NCBI RefSeq assembly: GCF_014641715.1
Contig: NZ_BMIG01000003.1
Location: 294,869-358,868, forward strand
DNA length: 64,000 nucleotides
Source of the DNA: Polaromonas eurypsychrophila
GTDB lineage: Bacteria; Pseudomonadota; Gammaproteobacteria; Burkholderiales; Burkholderiaceae_C
Reading direction: 5' to 3'
The position numbers and the translations under genes were made by a program. Positions within the stretch are counted from its first letter, which is position 1. Each line of letters starts with the position of its first letter. Positions 50,832-60,211 of the stretch are shown here, in pieces. The notes beneath the pieces were generated by a model. It was not told the DNA's origin. It saw nothing but the letters and a program-made list of their open reading frames with translations, and searched no databases.

Positions 50832-52545
50832 CTAAAAGCCCTCGAATTTTCGGGTGTTTAACATCTGCACGTTGTTTTCCACACACAGGGGCAGCGTGGC
50901 CATGCCGGGTTTCCGGCACTCGCGGTAAATACACATGGGCCGGCCGATGAAACTACTGTCGGCGCATGACAGGCGCGGATCGGGCAGGCCCGGCGTGGCG
51001 GCAGCGGCAAGCTCCAAGCGCTGAGGCACGACTGGCTGTGCCACCACGGTCGCCGGCGGCGGGTCGGGCGGGGCCGGCTCCGGCAGCGCCTCTTTCCTGC
51101 GGACGACACGCCTGGGTGGCACCGGAGACGCTGTAGCCGCCGCATCGTTCTGTCCCGTGCCCGCCCTCTCGGTCGATAGCGGCTGCGCGGTGGACAGCAG
51201 CAGCGGCGGCTCTGGCTGCGGCACGACAGCCGGCGTCGGCGCCACCAAGGCCACGTCTTGCGCCGCAGGTTCCCCGCCCTGGCCCATGAGCATCACCGCC
51301 GACGCGGCAGCCAGCAGCACGGCGGCCAAAGACGCGCCGGCGCGCCACTGCATGGGCGACTGGATCGGTGCCGATGCAGCCCGCACCCTGGACCGTGGTA
51401 CGTCGCGCCGGCGGGCTGATGCAAGCAAAGGCTGCGTCGGCTCGTCGGCCGGCACCGGCGCTTTCACGGGTACGGACGCACTGGGCATTTGCCTGCTGCG
51501 GCACAGACAAAACCGGCGGGACCCAGATGGCACCCAGTTCGCCACGCCAGTCGAAACGCGACATGCCGTTGGGTGTTTCCAGCCCCATCGCCTGCACCAG
51601 CGCGGCCACGGTTTGCGGCCGATTCTTCGGCGCAATGGCCAGTGCCTGGCCTATCGCCTGCACAAACGCCGGGCTGTAAGTCAGGCCAAACTGCTCCTGC
51701 ACCGTACGCGCCACACGCTCAAACGGCGGCAGGCGGTCGCGTACCGCGCGAAGGGTGGCGGGCAGCGGCGGCTTGTTGCACAGCAAGCCGTGCACCACCG
51801 CCGCCAGCGCGTAGAGGTCGGTCCACGGTCCCTGACGCATCTCGGGGGCGCCCGGGTGCTGCTCCAGCGGCGCATAACTGAGCTTGAGGGCGTCGGTCAG
51901 GTCCTGCGTCTTGCCGCCTATGGCGTGACGCGCAGCGCCCAGATCCAGCAACACCGGCGGGCCGTTGTCCTGCAGAAAAATATTGTCGGGTGATACATCG
52001 CGGTGTACTGCGCTGCCGTGGTGCAAGGTCTTGAGCGCGCCGAGCACCGCCCACAACACCTTGCGCAGCCAGGCCTCGGTCGGCGGGCTGCGCATCTGGG
52101 TGCGCGCCGCCTGCAGCGTCATGCCGCGGTACAGCGGCATCACCATGTAGGCGGTCTGGTTGTCCTCCCGATAGCGGAACACCCTGACCAGCGACGGATG
52201 ATCAAACTGCGCCAGCAGGCGGGCCTCCGCGACAAAAGACTGCAGCCCGGCCGCAAAAGCCGGCTGGTCTGCCGGATCCCGCACGATGACCGCGCCGTCC
52301 TGCCCGCGTCCGGCAAGTGCGGCGGGCAGGTATTCCTTGATGGCCACCGGCCGCTGCAGCGAGTGGTCGAAGGCCTGGTAAACCATGCCGAAACCACCGG
52401 CGCCGAGCGCGCCCTGCAATTCAAACTCGGCCAGCCGCGTCCCCGGCGCCAGGGCGTCCGCATGGGTGATCAAGGAAACAGGCGTGCCGGACGGCAAGGC
52501 AGTCGTGTGCAAAGACAATGGAAACTTTCGTTGCCAATTAGGCAT
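50832..52545 (-). pseudogene. Serine/threonine protein kinase interrupted by a frameshift
   Basis: The first frame (start ATG 52545, SD GGAGG) encodes a complete kinase domain: LGAGGFGMVYQAF, VAIKEYLPAAL (Lys), VHRDVSPDNIFL, LLDLGAAR (DLG not DFG). It loses sense after IWVPPVLSVPQQ near 51500, where the next frame takes over with ASVPVKAPVPADEPTQPLL, a membrane helix (ASLAAVLLAAASAVMLM), a Pro-rich periplasmic stretch and a Cys-containing end (FIGRPMCIYRECRKPGMATLPLCVE). A +1 shift joins them. It may be a mutation, a sequencing error, or real frameshifting. Confidence 0.75.
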
Positions 52546-52688
52546 GGGGCCTCCGCTGGCGTCAAGGCAGGCGGTCGGCCGTAGCCCAACACGCGTCATG
52601 AAGGTGTTGCAGATTGCAAAACGACCGTCCGTCGTGTTGCCCAGCGCTTTGGAAAGGTCAAAGCGGTAGCGGCCGTTAACATAGGCCC

Positions 52689-53675
52689 ATGTTTAGTTAT
52701 CGCCACGCCTTCCATGCCGGCAACCACGCCGACGTGCTCAAGCACACCACGCTGATCGCGTTGATGAAGTATCTGACCCAGAAAGACACGGCACTGACCG
52801 TGTTTGACACCCACGCGGGTGCCGGCCTGTACCGGCTCGACGGGGATTACACCGAGACCAGCGGCGAGGCCAAAGACGGTGTATTTCGCCTGTTTTCAGC
52901 TCCGAATACGCCTCCAGCCCATGGCGAACGGGCGGTCCCAGCTATCAAAACTGTAGCAGTCAAAAAAACCAAAACACCCGCGAACGAGGTACTGGCGCCG
53001 GCTCTGCAGGATTACGTCGATCTTCTGCGCAGCCTGAATCAGGCTTTTGCAGAAACCGGCGACTCGGCCCATCTGAAAATTTACCCCGGCTCGCCTTTTA
53101 TCGCGCAGAAGTTCCTCAGCGGCCGCGACAAGCTCAAGCTGTTTGAACTGCACCCCACCGACTTCAAATCGCTGACCGGCAACATCGAGCAACTCGGCGT
53201 GGGCCGGCAGGTCAGCGTGACGCGCGAAGACGGCTTTGAAGTGCTGAGGACCTTTTTACCGCCGCCGGCGCGCCGTGCCATGGTGCTGTGCGACCCCAGC
53301 TACGAAATCAAGACCGACTACGCGCGGGTGGTGGTATGCATGGCCGACGCCGTCAAGCGTTTTGCCACCGGCACCTATGTGGTCTGGTACCCGATCATTC
53401 CGCGCCCGGAAGCCCACGATCTGCCGCGCAAGCTGAAAACCCTGGCAGTCAAGGCCGGCCGCAGCTGGCTCAACGCGACCCTGACCGTCAAGTCCAGCAA
53501 GCTGACCACCGACGAAGCGGGCGACGTGAAACGGCCCGGTTTGCCGGCCAGCGGCATGTTTGTGATCAACCCGCCGCACACGCTGAAGGCCGACCTGCAA
53601 GCGGCCCTTCCGCAACTGGTGGCGCGCCTGGGGCAAGACCGCAATGCCGGCTTCACGCTGGAACACGGCGGCTGA
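52689..53675 (+). CDS. rlmJ: 23S rRNA (adenine(2030)-N6)-methyltransferase
   Basis: 328-residue methyltransferase. N-terminal SYRHAFHAGNHADVLKH, TVFDTHAGAGLY for AdoMet, KIYPGSPFIAQ, FELHPTDF, and the catalytic LCDPSYEIKTDY region (D/N-P-P-Y type motif, here DPSY). It is about 45 residues longer than E. coli RlmJ, mainly because of an in-frame G-family repeat at residues about 68-93 (SAPNTPPAHGERAVPAIKT). Confidence 0.92.
   Translation: MFSYRHAFHAGNHADVLKHTTLIALMKYLTQKDTALTVFDTHAGAGLYRLDGDYTETSGEAKDGVFRLFSAPNTPPAHGERAVPAIKTVAVKKTKTPANEVLAPALQDYVDLLRSLNQAFAETGDSAHLKIYPGSPFIAQKFLSGRDKLKLFELHPTDFKSLTGNIEQLGVGRQVSVTREDGFEVLRTFLPPPARRAMVLCDPSYEIKTDYARVVVCMADAVKRFATGTYVVWYPIIPRPEAHDLPRKLKTLAVKAGRSWLNATLTVKSSKLTTDEAGDVKRPGLPASGMFVINPPHTLKADLQAALPQLVARLGQDRNAGFTLEHGG
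52891..52966. repeat. G-family repeat inside rlmJ
   Basis: On the minus strand: CTGCTACAGTTTTGATAGC, TGGGACCGCCCGTTCGCC, ATGGGCTGGAGGCG, the complete G layout. Read in frame on the plus strand, adding about 25 residues. Confidence 0.85.
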
Positions 53676-53700
53676 TACAGCGGGCAGCAAGGACAGGGCC

Positions 53701-55767
53701 ATGGCACTGATTCTGGTGGTTGAAGACGACGATGACATCCGCGGCAACATCGTCCGCCTCTTGAAGCTCGAAGGTTTTGAAACCCTGGCGGCCGCAGATG
53801 GCGAAGCCGGACTGGCACAAGCCCGTGCCCACGCGCCCGACCTGATCATCTCGGACGTGAACATGCCCGGCATGGACGGCTTTGCGCTGCTGGCAGCGTT
53901 GCGCGCCGACAGCGCTCTGGCCACCACACCTTTTGTGCTGCTGACCGCGCTGGACGACCGTACCAGCATGCGCCGCGGCATGACCACCGGCGCCGATGAC
54001 TATCTGTCCAAACCCTTCACGCGCACCGAGTTGCTGGACGCCGTGGATGCGCAGATCCGTAAAAAAGCGCGCGTCCAGGATCACATCAACTCGGACCTGG
54101 CCGCGCTGGAGTCGCGCCTGCGCGCATCGTTTGCCGACAGTATTGGCGGCAAGCGTGCCGGCGCTTTTGCGCTGGCATTGCCGCCAGCCGGCGGCGACAC
54201 CAGCCAGGCGCTGCAGGCAACCGTGCTGGTCTCGACCATACGCAACTTCACCTCGTTGGCTGAAAAACTCGACGCCGCCGAAGTCTCGCAATTGCTGACC
54301 GAATATTTCGAGCGGACCAGCCAGCCAGTGCTGAAAAACGGCGGGCGCCACCTGAAGTTTGTCGGCGACGGGCTGATGGCGGTGTTTGCCGACACCCTCA
54401 GCGGCTCACCGCTGCCGGCGCCACGCCGCGCGATCTCCGCAGCACTGGCCATGGCCCTGGCCACCCAGGAATTCCGCGCCTGGCTGGAGCAACGCTTTCC
54501 GGCGCGCGGCCTGCCGCCGTTTGCCATCGGCGTCGGCCTGCACGGCGGTGAAGTCCGCCTGTGCCGCATCGGCGCCGACGACAACCAGGACCTGACCCCG
54601 GTCGGCGACACCGTAGGTCTGGCCGCGCGGCTGGAGGCCACCACGCGCGAGCGCGGCTGGACCGTGCTGGCCAGCGGCAGTGTGCTGGCGCAGGCCGGCT
54701 CCGGCATACAGACCGGGACGCGCGACAGCCTCGCCTTGCGCGGAGGGCTGCCCGCGCTGGAGGTGGTCGAAATCACCGGGCTGGTCACACAGCTCGACGA
54801 CAAGATCCACGGCATGGCCAGCCTGACAGAACGAGCGGACGAAGTCAGCGCCGCGGTGAAGATCAATTCCGGCATCACGGCACGCGCCGTCAAGGACGCG
54901 CTACAGTCCAAGCTGGCGGCGCTCAGAGGACTGCGTTTTGACGGCGAAGGCGAGGCCATGCGCCTGAAGGGCTATCGCATCACCCAAAAGATCGGCGCAG
55001 GCGGCATGACCGAGGTCTATCTGGCCGAGCGTGAAAGCGACGGCCTGCCGATTGTTCTGAAGGTGCTCGATTCAAGCGGCAAAGCGGCGTCGGAGCACCT
55101 AGTGCGTTTCATCCAGGAATACGCGCTGCTGTGCAAGATCGACCACCCGCATGTGATCCGCATCCACGACCAGGGCTTCACCGACGACCATGCCTACATC
55201 GCCATGGAGTACTTCGAGCGCGGCGACATGCGCGCGCTGTTCGGCCCCGGCATGACGCGCGAACGCGCCCTGACCCTTGTCAGGCAAATTGCGCAGGCGC
55301 TGTCGGCCGTCCACAGTCACGGCATCGTGCACCGCGATGTCAAACCTGAAAACGTCATGCTGCGCAACGACGGCAGCATTGCGTTGGCCGACTTCGGCAT
55401 TGCCAAGTCCATGCTGCAGGCCGAAAGCCTGGGCATGACGCAAACCCGGCATGGCGACGTGGTGGGCACGCCGTATTACCTGAGCCCCGAGCAGGCCGGC
55501 GGCCGCGCGGTGACGGCCAGTTCCGACCTCTACAGCCTGGGCGTGATGCTGTTCGAGATGCTGGCCGGCCAGCGCCCTTTTGTGGCCGAGTCGCTGGAAC
55601 TGCTGCTGGCCAAACACCTGCACGCCGAGACACCGGCGCTGCCGCCGGCCCATGCGACGCTGCAACCGATCGTGAACCGGCTGATGGCCAAGAACCCGCA
55701 GGCGCGTTACGCCTCGGCCGATGCACTGCTGGTTGACCTGGCGCGCGCAAGCTCCTGGCCAGCCTGA
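53701..55767 (+). CDS. Receiver - cyclase homology - Ser/Thr kinase fusion
   Basis: 688-residue cytoplasmic fusion. Residues 4-120: receiver domain with phospho-Asp in [12 protein letters not shown] and Lys in YLSKPF. Residues about 172-370: class III nucleotide cyclase homology ([40 protein letters not shown]). The first metal Asp is Thr and the transition-state Asn is Gly, so cyclase activity is unlikely. Residues about 425-688: protein kinase with [30 protein letters not shown] and ADFGIAK, all intact. It follows rlmJ and another kinase gene. Confidence 0.9.
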   Translation: MALILVVEDDDDIRGNIVRLLKLEGFETLAAADGEAGLAQARAHAPDLIISDVNMPGMDGFALLAALRADSALATTPFVLLTALDDRTSMRRGMTTGADDYLSKPFTRTELLDAVDAQIRKKARVQDHINSDLAALESRLRASFADSIGGKRAGAFALALPPAGGDTSQALQATVLVSTIRNFTSLAEKLDAAEVSQLLTEYFERTSQPVLKNGGRHLKFVGDGLMAVFADTLSGSPLPAPRRAISAALAMALATQEFRAWLEQRFPARGLPPFAIGVGLHGGEVRLCRIGADDNQDLTPVGDTVGLAARLEATTRERGWTVLASGSVLAQAGSGIQTGTRDSLALRGGLPALEVVEITGLVTQLDDKIHGMASLTERADEVSAAVKINSGITARAVKDALQSKLAALRGLRFDGEGEAMRLKGYRITQKIGAGGMTEVYLAERESDGLPIVLKVLDSSGKAASEHLVRFIQEYALLCKIDHPHVIRIHDQGFTDDHAYIAMEYFERGDMRALFGPGMTRERALTLVRQIAQALSAVHSHGIVHRDVKPENVMLRNDGSIALADFGIAKSMLQAESLGMTQTRHGDVVGTPYYLSPEQAGGRAVTASSDLYSLGVMLFEMLAGQRPFVAESLELLLAKHLHAETPALPPAHATLQPIVNRLMAKNPQARYASADALLVDLARASSWPA

Positions 55768-55772
55768 TCGGC

Positions 55773-55800
55773 AATTAACCGACCGAACGGTCGGTTAATT
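55773..55800. promoter_or_regulatory. paa operator palindrome
   Basis: AATTAACCGACCG-AA-CGGTCGGTTAATT is a perfect 13-2-13 dyad, of the ACCGACCG..CGGTCGGT type used by TetR-family (PaaR-like) repressors. A -10-like TATACT follows (55803-55808), 47 bases before paaA. No paaR gene is in view. Confidence 0.8.
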
Positions 55801-55854
55801 GATATACTGACGCCAGACTGGCCTTTTAGCGAGCCCCAGCGACCGGAGACAAGC

Positions 55855-56862
55855 ATGTACACCCAATCCCTTGACGTACCCGACGGGACGACTCCAGCGC
55901 TGGCGGCCGTGGTGGCCGCGCCTGATGCGCTGCAAACCCGCTTCGACGAAAAAATCGACGCCGACCAGAAGATCGAGCCGCAGGACTGGATGCCCGAGGC
56001 CTACCGCCGCACCCTGGTGCGCCAGATCAGCCAGCATGCGCACAGCGAAATCATCGGCATGCAGCCCGAGGGCAACTGGATCTCGCGCGCACCTTCACTC
56101 AAGCGTAAGGCGATTTTGCTGGCCAAGGTGCAGGACGAAGGCGGCCATGGCCTCTACCTGTATTCCGCCGCCGAGACCCTGGGTACCTCTCGCGACCAGT
56201 TGCTCGACGCGCTGCACACCGGCAAGGCCAAATACAGCTCCATCTTCAACTACCCGACCCTGCTGTGGGCCGATGTCGGCGTGATCGGCTGGCTGGTCGA
56301 CGGCGCAGCCATCATGAACCAGGTGCCGATCTGTCGCTGCTCTTATGGCCCCTACGCCCGCGCAATGATCCGCATCTGCAAGGAAGAAAGTTTTCACCAG
56401 CGCCAGGGCTTTGAAAGCCTGATGGTGCAAATGCGGGGCACGCCCGAGCAGCGCGCCATGGTGCAGGATGCGGTGAACCGCTGGTGGTGGCCGGTGCTTG
56501 CGATGTTCGGCCCGCCTGACGCGGCCAGCACCAACAGCGCCCAGGGCATGCGCTGGGGCATCAAACGCCTGTCCAACGACGAATTGCGCCAGAAATTTGT
56601 TGACGCCACAGTGCCGCAAGCTGCGATTCTCGGCGTCACTTTGCCCGACCCCGACCTCAAGTGGAACGAGGAGCGCCAGCAGCACGACTACGGCGCCATC
56701 GACTGGGACGAGTTCTGGGAAGTTGTCAACGGCAACGGCCCGTGTAACAAAGAGCGGCTGGCCAATCGCGTGAAAGCGCATGACGACGGCCAGTGGGTGC
56801 GCGATGCGGCGCAGGCCTATGCCGCCAAACAGCGCGCACGGGCGCTGAAGGAGGCGGCATGA
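55855..56862 (+). CDS. paaA: Phenylacetyl-CoA epoxidase subunit PaaA
   Basis: 335-residue catalytic di-iron subunit of the PaaABCE epoxidase, which epoxidises phenylacetyl-CoA. Di-iron ligands lie in [25 protein letters not shown], and [35 protein letters not shown] is family text. First gene of paaABCDE with a TetR-type operator upstream; its stop overlaps paaB. Confidence 0.97.
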   Translation: MYTQSLDVPDGTTPALAAVVAAPDALQTRFDEKIDADQKIEPQDWMPEAYRRTLVRQISQHAHSEIIGMQPEGNWISRAPSLKRKAILLAKVQDEGGHGLYLYSAAETLGTSRDQLLDALHTGKAKYSSIFNYPTLLWADVGVIGWLVDGAAIMNQVPICRCSYGPYARAMIRICKEESFHQRQGFESLMVQMRGTPEQRAMVQDAVNRWWWPVLAMFGPPDAASTNSAQGMRWGIKRLSNDELRQKFVDATVPQAAILGVTLPDPDLKWNEERQQHDYGAIDWDEFWEVVNGNGPCNKERLANRVKAHDDGQWVRDAAQAYAAKQRARALKEAA

Positions 56863-57152
56863 CTACCCCGCAAAATGAGTGGCCGCTTTGGGAGGTGTTC
56901 GTGCGCAGCAAGCAGGGGCTGGAGCACAAACATTGCGGCAGCCTGCACGCGGTTGATGCGCAGCAGGCGCTGCAGATGGCACGCGATGTTTACACCCGGC
57001 GCCAGGAGGGCGTGAGCATTTGGGTGGTTCCGTCCAGCACCATCACTGCCAGCGAACCGGACGACAAGGCCGAATTCTTCGAGCCCATGGCCGACAAGAT
57101 TTACCGGCATCCGACTTTTTACGCGATCCCCGACGAAGTGGGCCACATGTGA
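56859..57152 (+). CDS. paaB: Phenylacetyl-CoA epoxidase subunit PaaB
   Basis: 97-residue PaaB ([45 protein letters not shown]). It stabilises the PaaAC assembly. ATGA overlap with paaA and a one-base overlap with paaC show tight coupling. Confidence 0.96.
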   Translation: MTTPQNEWPLWEVFVRSKQGLEHKHCGSLHAVDAQQALQMARDVYTRRQEGVSIWVVPSSTITASEPDDKAEFFEPMADKIYRHPTFYAIPDEVGHM

Positions 57153-57898
57153 TGAATGCCGTCGCCTCTTCTGTCCATGCCTCACTGAAACAATTGCTGC
57201 ACCTGGCCGACAACGCGCTGGTGCTGGGCCAGCGCAATGCCGAGTGGTGCGGCAACGGGCCGGTGCTCGAAGAAGACATCGCTCTCGCCAACATGAGCCT
57301 GGACCTGATCGGCCAGGCGCGTATGTTGTACCAGCACGCCGCAACCGTCAGTGGAGGCGGCGCCTCGGAGGATTCGCTGGCCTACTTCCGCAATGCCGAC
57401 GACTTCCGCAACTTCACGCTGCTCGAACTGCCGCATGCCTCGGCGACGTCGGAGCGCGACTACGCGGTGACGATTGTTCGCAACTTCCTCTACAGCGCCT
57501 TCATGCTGCTGCAGTGGGAGGCGCTGCAGGCATCGAACGATGCGCAGCTTGCAGGCATCGCCGGCAAGTCGCTCAAGGAAGTGCGTTACCACTTCCGCCA
57601 TTCGCGCGATTGGCTGATTCGATTGGGTGACGGCACGACCGAGTCGCATCAACGCACGCAAGCCGCCCTGAACCAATTAATGCCTTACACGGCGGAATTC
57701 TGGACTTCTGATAGGCCGGCGCTGCGAGCGCCATGGGACGGGTTGGTCAACGATGCACTGAAAGAAGCCGGGTTGCTGCGCCCGTCTGTTCAAGCCAGCC
57801 TGCCACACGGCAAGACCGGCCAGCACAGCGACCACCTGGCGCCGCTGCTGGCCGACATGCAGTCGCTGGCGCGCGCCCATCCGCGGGCTCTATGGTGA
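57152..57898 (+). CDS. paaC: Phenylacetyl-CoA epoxidase subunit PaaC
   Basis: 248-residue structural subunit with a degenerate ferritin-like fold. LADNALVLGQRNAEWCGNGPVLEEDIALANMSLDLIGQAR, RNFLYSAFMLLQWE and KSLKEVRYHFRHSRDWLIRLGDGT are conserved. The ATG at 57152 shares one base with the paaB stop. Confidence 0.96.
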   Translation: MNAVASSVHASLKQLLHLADNALVLGQRNAEWCGNGPVLEEDIALANMSLDLIGQARMLYQHAATVSGGGASEDSLAYFRNADDFRNFTLLELPHASATSERDYAVTIVRNFLYSAFMLLQWEALQASNDAQLAGIAGKSLKEVRYHFRHSRDWLIRLGDGTTESHQRTQAALNQLMPYTAEFWTSDRPALRAPWDGLVNDALKEAGLLRPSVQASLPHGKTGQHSDHLAPLLADMQSLARAHPRALW

Positions 57899-57971
57899 AC
57901 GCTTCGCGCTCACCACGAGCTTCAGGAAGCTTTTATGGAACACCCCCCCCAAACGGGTGGTGGTGGTGGTG

Positions 57972-58478
57972 ATGCAGGCCGCCAGCCGGGTGCAGCAGGT
58001 CTGGGACGCGCTGGACGCGGTGCCCGACCCGGAAATCCCTGTCGTGTCGATTCGCGAGCTCGGCATCCTCCGAGACGTGCGCGAAGATGATGAAGGTCTC
58101 GAAATCATCATCACCCCAACCTATAGCGGTTGCCCGGCCATGGACCAGATCGCCGACGACATCCACACGGCACTTGCGCAGCAGCAGCTCAGCGCGCGCA
58201 TCACCACACAGCTCGCTCCGGCCTGGACCACCGACTGGATCACGGCGGCCGCCAAAACCAAGCTGCGCAGCTATGGCATTGCGCCGCCACACACTCTGGT
58301 ACCGGGCAGCGACAAAGTCATCCGCTTTGCGCCACGCCATGCTGCCGAAGCCGTGGCCTGCCCGCAATGCGGCTCACTCAACACCACCGAAACCTCGCAC
58401 TTTGGCTCCACCGCCTGCAAGGCGCTTTACAAGTGCCTGGACTGCCTGGAACCGTTCGACTACTTCAAAAGTTATTGA
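57972..58478 (+). CDS. paaD: PaaD, Fe-S maturation factor of the PaaABCE enzyme
   Basis: 168-residue protein with an N-terminal MIP18/DUF59 domain (VWDALDAVPDPEIPVVSIRELGILRDV, TPTYSGCPAMDQIADDI) and C-terminal zinc-ribbon cysteines (CPQCGSLN, SHFGSTACKALYKCLDC). It helps cluster insertion into the epoxidase reductase. The ATG at 57972 follows five GTG codons, any of which might initiate. A C8 tract at 57943-57950 separates this frame from an ATG at 57935 that has a better SD (AGGAAG). Confidence 0.9.
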   Translation: MQAASRVQQVWDALDAVPDPEIPVVSIRELGILRDVREDDEGLEIIITPTYSGCPAMDQIADDIHTALAQQQLSARITTQLAPAWTTDWITAAAKTKLRSYGIAPPHTLVPGSDKVIRFAPRHAAEAVACPQCGSLNTTETSHFGSTACKALYKCLDCLEPFDYFKSY

Positions 58479-58479
58479 T

Positions 58480-58577
58480 GCCCCCACGTTCGCTCACTCC
58501 GTGTAGCTCTCTGCCCCCCGAGGGGGCGATACGCCTGCGGCCCGGCAAAGCCGGTTCCGCGGCCCCGGCTGGTCAAG
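58480..58577. repeat. S-family repeat, inverted, between paaD and paaE
   Basis: TGCCCCCACGTTCGCTCACT, CTCTCTGCCCCCCGAGGGGG, CGCCTGCGGCCCGGC, AAAGCCGGTTCCGCGGCCCC: mirror orientation of the copy at 46637-46727. It splits an otherwise tight operon. Confidence 0.8.
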
Positions 58578-58600
58578 AGAACACCGGCAACTGACTTCAC

Positions 58601-59719
58601 ATGTCCTACTTCCATTCACTCACCATTTCACGCGTCACACCCGAAGCCGCAGGTGCCGTGGTGCTCAGCTTTGCGATCCCGCCCGAGCTGCAGGATCTCT
58701 ACCGCTTCAATCCAGGGCAGTTCCTCACGCTCAGAGCGACCATAAACACCGAGTCGGTACGCCGTAGTTATTCGATCTGCAGCAGCACGCAACTGCTGGC
58801 CGCGCGCGGCGAAATCGAGGTGGGCATCAAACCGGTTGAAGGCGGCGCTTTTTCCAACTGGGCCACGCACTTACAAGCCGGCGACACCCTGGACGTGATG
58901 CCGCCCGAGGGCCGTTTCACGCCGCGCATCACGGGCGCGGTGCACCGCGTGGGCTGGGCCGCGGGCTCGGGCATCACACCGCTGCTGTCCATCATCGCCA
59001 GCACGCTGGCCGGCGAAACCGACTCCACGTTCACACTGGTGTACTGCAACCAGCGCAGCAGCTCCATCCTGTTCAACGAAGCGCTGCAGGACCTGAAGGA
59101 CCGCTACCCGGCGCGCCTCAATTTGATCCACCTGCTGTCGCGCCAGGCGCAGGAAGTCGCACTGTTCAATGGTCGGCTCGATGTGGCCAAAGCCAGCCAG
59201 TTGCTGGCCAGCCTGATTCCTCCTGCTGGCATCGCCGAGACTTTCATTTGCGGCCCCGAGGCCATGATTGAGGCTTGCGAGCAGGCGCTGCGGGCCGCAG
59301 GGGTGCCGCGCGAGCGCATCCACAGCGAACGGTTCACGAGTTCCGTCCAGCCCGCAGACGCCATCAATTCACTAGCTGTTCACGCCCGCCAGCAAAGGGC
59401 TGAAGGCCAAAATGGCTTGCAATCCGGAAGCGTTGCGGGCCCCATCCGCCTGTCGGTGCAACTGGACGGCAAATCGTACGAACTGCGCATGCACGACCAT
59501 GAACGCGTGCTCGACGTGGCGCTGGCGGCGGGGTTGGACCTGCCCTATAGCTGCAAGGGCGGCGTCTGTTGCACCTGCCGCGCCAAGGTGATTGCAGGCC
59601 AGGTTCACATGGAAAAAAACTTCACGCTGGAAGACTGGGAAGTGAAAAAAGGCTTTGTGCTGAGCTGCCAGGCGCGGCCACTGAGCGACAGCGTTTCCAT
59701 CAGCTATGACGATCGTTAG
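58601..59719 (+). CDS. paaE: Phenylacetyl-CoA epoxidase reductase PaaE
   Basis: 372-residue reductase passing electrons from NADPH to PaaA. FAD site RRSYSICSS, NADPH region GWAAGSGITPLLSIIASTL, and a C-terminal plant-type 2Fe-2S domain with CKGGVCCTCRAKV and a fourth Cys in VLSCQARP. The linker between reductase and ferredoxin domains (about residues 255-280, INSLAVHARQQRAEGQNG) is a G-family repeat read in frame. Confidence 0.96.
   Translation: MSYFHSLTISRVTPEAAGAVVLSFAIPPELQDLYRFNPGQFLTLRATINTESVRRSYSICSSTQLLAARGEIEVGIKPVEGGAFSNWATHLQAGDTLDVMPPEGRFTPRITGAVHRVGWAAGSGITPLLSIIASTLAGETDSTFTLVYCNQRSSSILFNEALQDLKDRYPARLNLIHLLSRQAQEVALFNGRLDVAKASQLLASLIPPAGIAETFICGPEAMIEACEQALRAAGVPRERIHSERFTSSVQPADAINSLAVHARQQRAEGQNGLQSGSVAGPIRLSVQLDGKSYELRMHDHERVLDVALAAGLDLPYSCKGGVCCTCRAKVIAGQVHMEKNFTLEDWEVKKGFVLSCQARPLSDSVSISYDDR
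59361..59420. repeat. G-family repeat inside paaE
   Basis: ATCAATTCACTAGCTGTTC, ACGCCCGCCAGCAAAGGGC, TGAAGGCCAAAATGGCTTGC: a well-preserved G unit in the domain linker. Confidence 0.85.
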
Positions 59720-59726
59720 GGATTTA

Positions 59727-59815
59727 TCAATGCGGACTTGATTCGCAATCCATGCGCATGGACCACGCCGGTAGTTGTTGATGCATGGATCCCGGGTCCA
59801 GCCCGGGATGACAGT
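59727..59815. repeat. R-family paired-palindrome repeat
   Basis: Left arm AATGCGGACTTGATTCGCAAT, right arm ATCCCGGGTCCAGCCCGGGAT, ending ATGACAG. It lies between paaE and a convergent small gene. Confidence 0.8.
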
Positions 59816-60147
59816 CAGCGCGTGCGCGAGTTCCAGACGTGCAATTCGAAAAAAGCGTTCTGCGCCGCTATTTTCATCTGGCGGAAAACCGCGCGCGTGG
59901 CGTGCTCAGCGGCCTGCTCCCAGCGGGCAATCGCCTGCAACTCTTCGCTGGACCGCAAGTCAGCCGGATTTTCGGCGCGCAGGGAGCGAACGGCCAGCCA
60001 TTCCACATAAGCACCGCGCACAGCGGATGCGCCTCCCAGCGCGTGCTCCAGCACCTCCACGAACTTTTGTTCGGCAGACTCGCGCTGTGTTGCAGTGAGT
60101 CCGTCGGCTGACTGCAGCGACGCGTTGTAGTTGCTCTGCATATACAT
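59815..60147 (-). CDS. Conserved-looking hypothetical protein downstream of cydB
   Basis: About 110 residues, soluble, mostly helical (AEQKFVEVLEHALGGASAVRGAYVEWLAVRSL; SEELQAIARWEQAAEHATRAVFRQMKIAAQNAFFELHVWN). I do not recognise it. It follows cydB in the same orientation after about 65 bases and could be the last gene of the cyd operon. Start at 60147 (MYMQ) or 60141; neither has a clear SD. Confidence 0.6.
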   Translation of the reverse strand: MYMQSNYNASLQSADGLTATQRESAEQKFVEVLEHALGGASAVRGAYVEWLAVRSLRAENPADLRSSEELQAIARWEQAAEHATRAVFRQMKIAAQNAFFELHVWNSRTR

Positions 60148-60211
60148 GGAGGGGTGGGCTCGCAAGGTGAGAAAAACACAATTTTATCGCCAACAGGCCC
60201 GCCGGCCGCGC

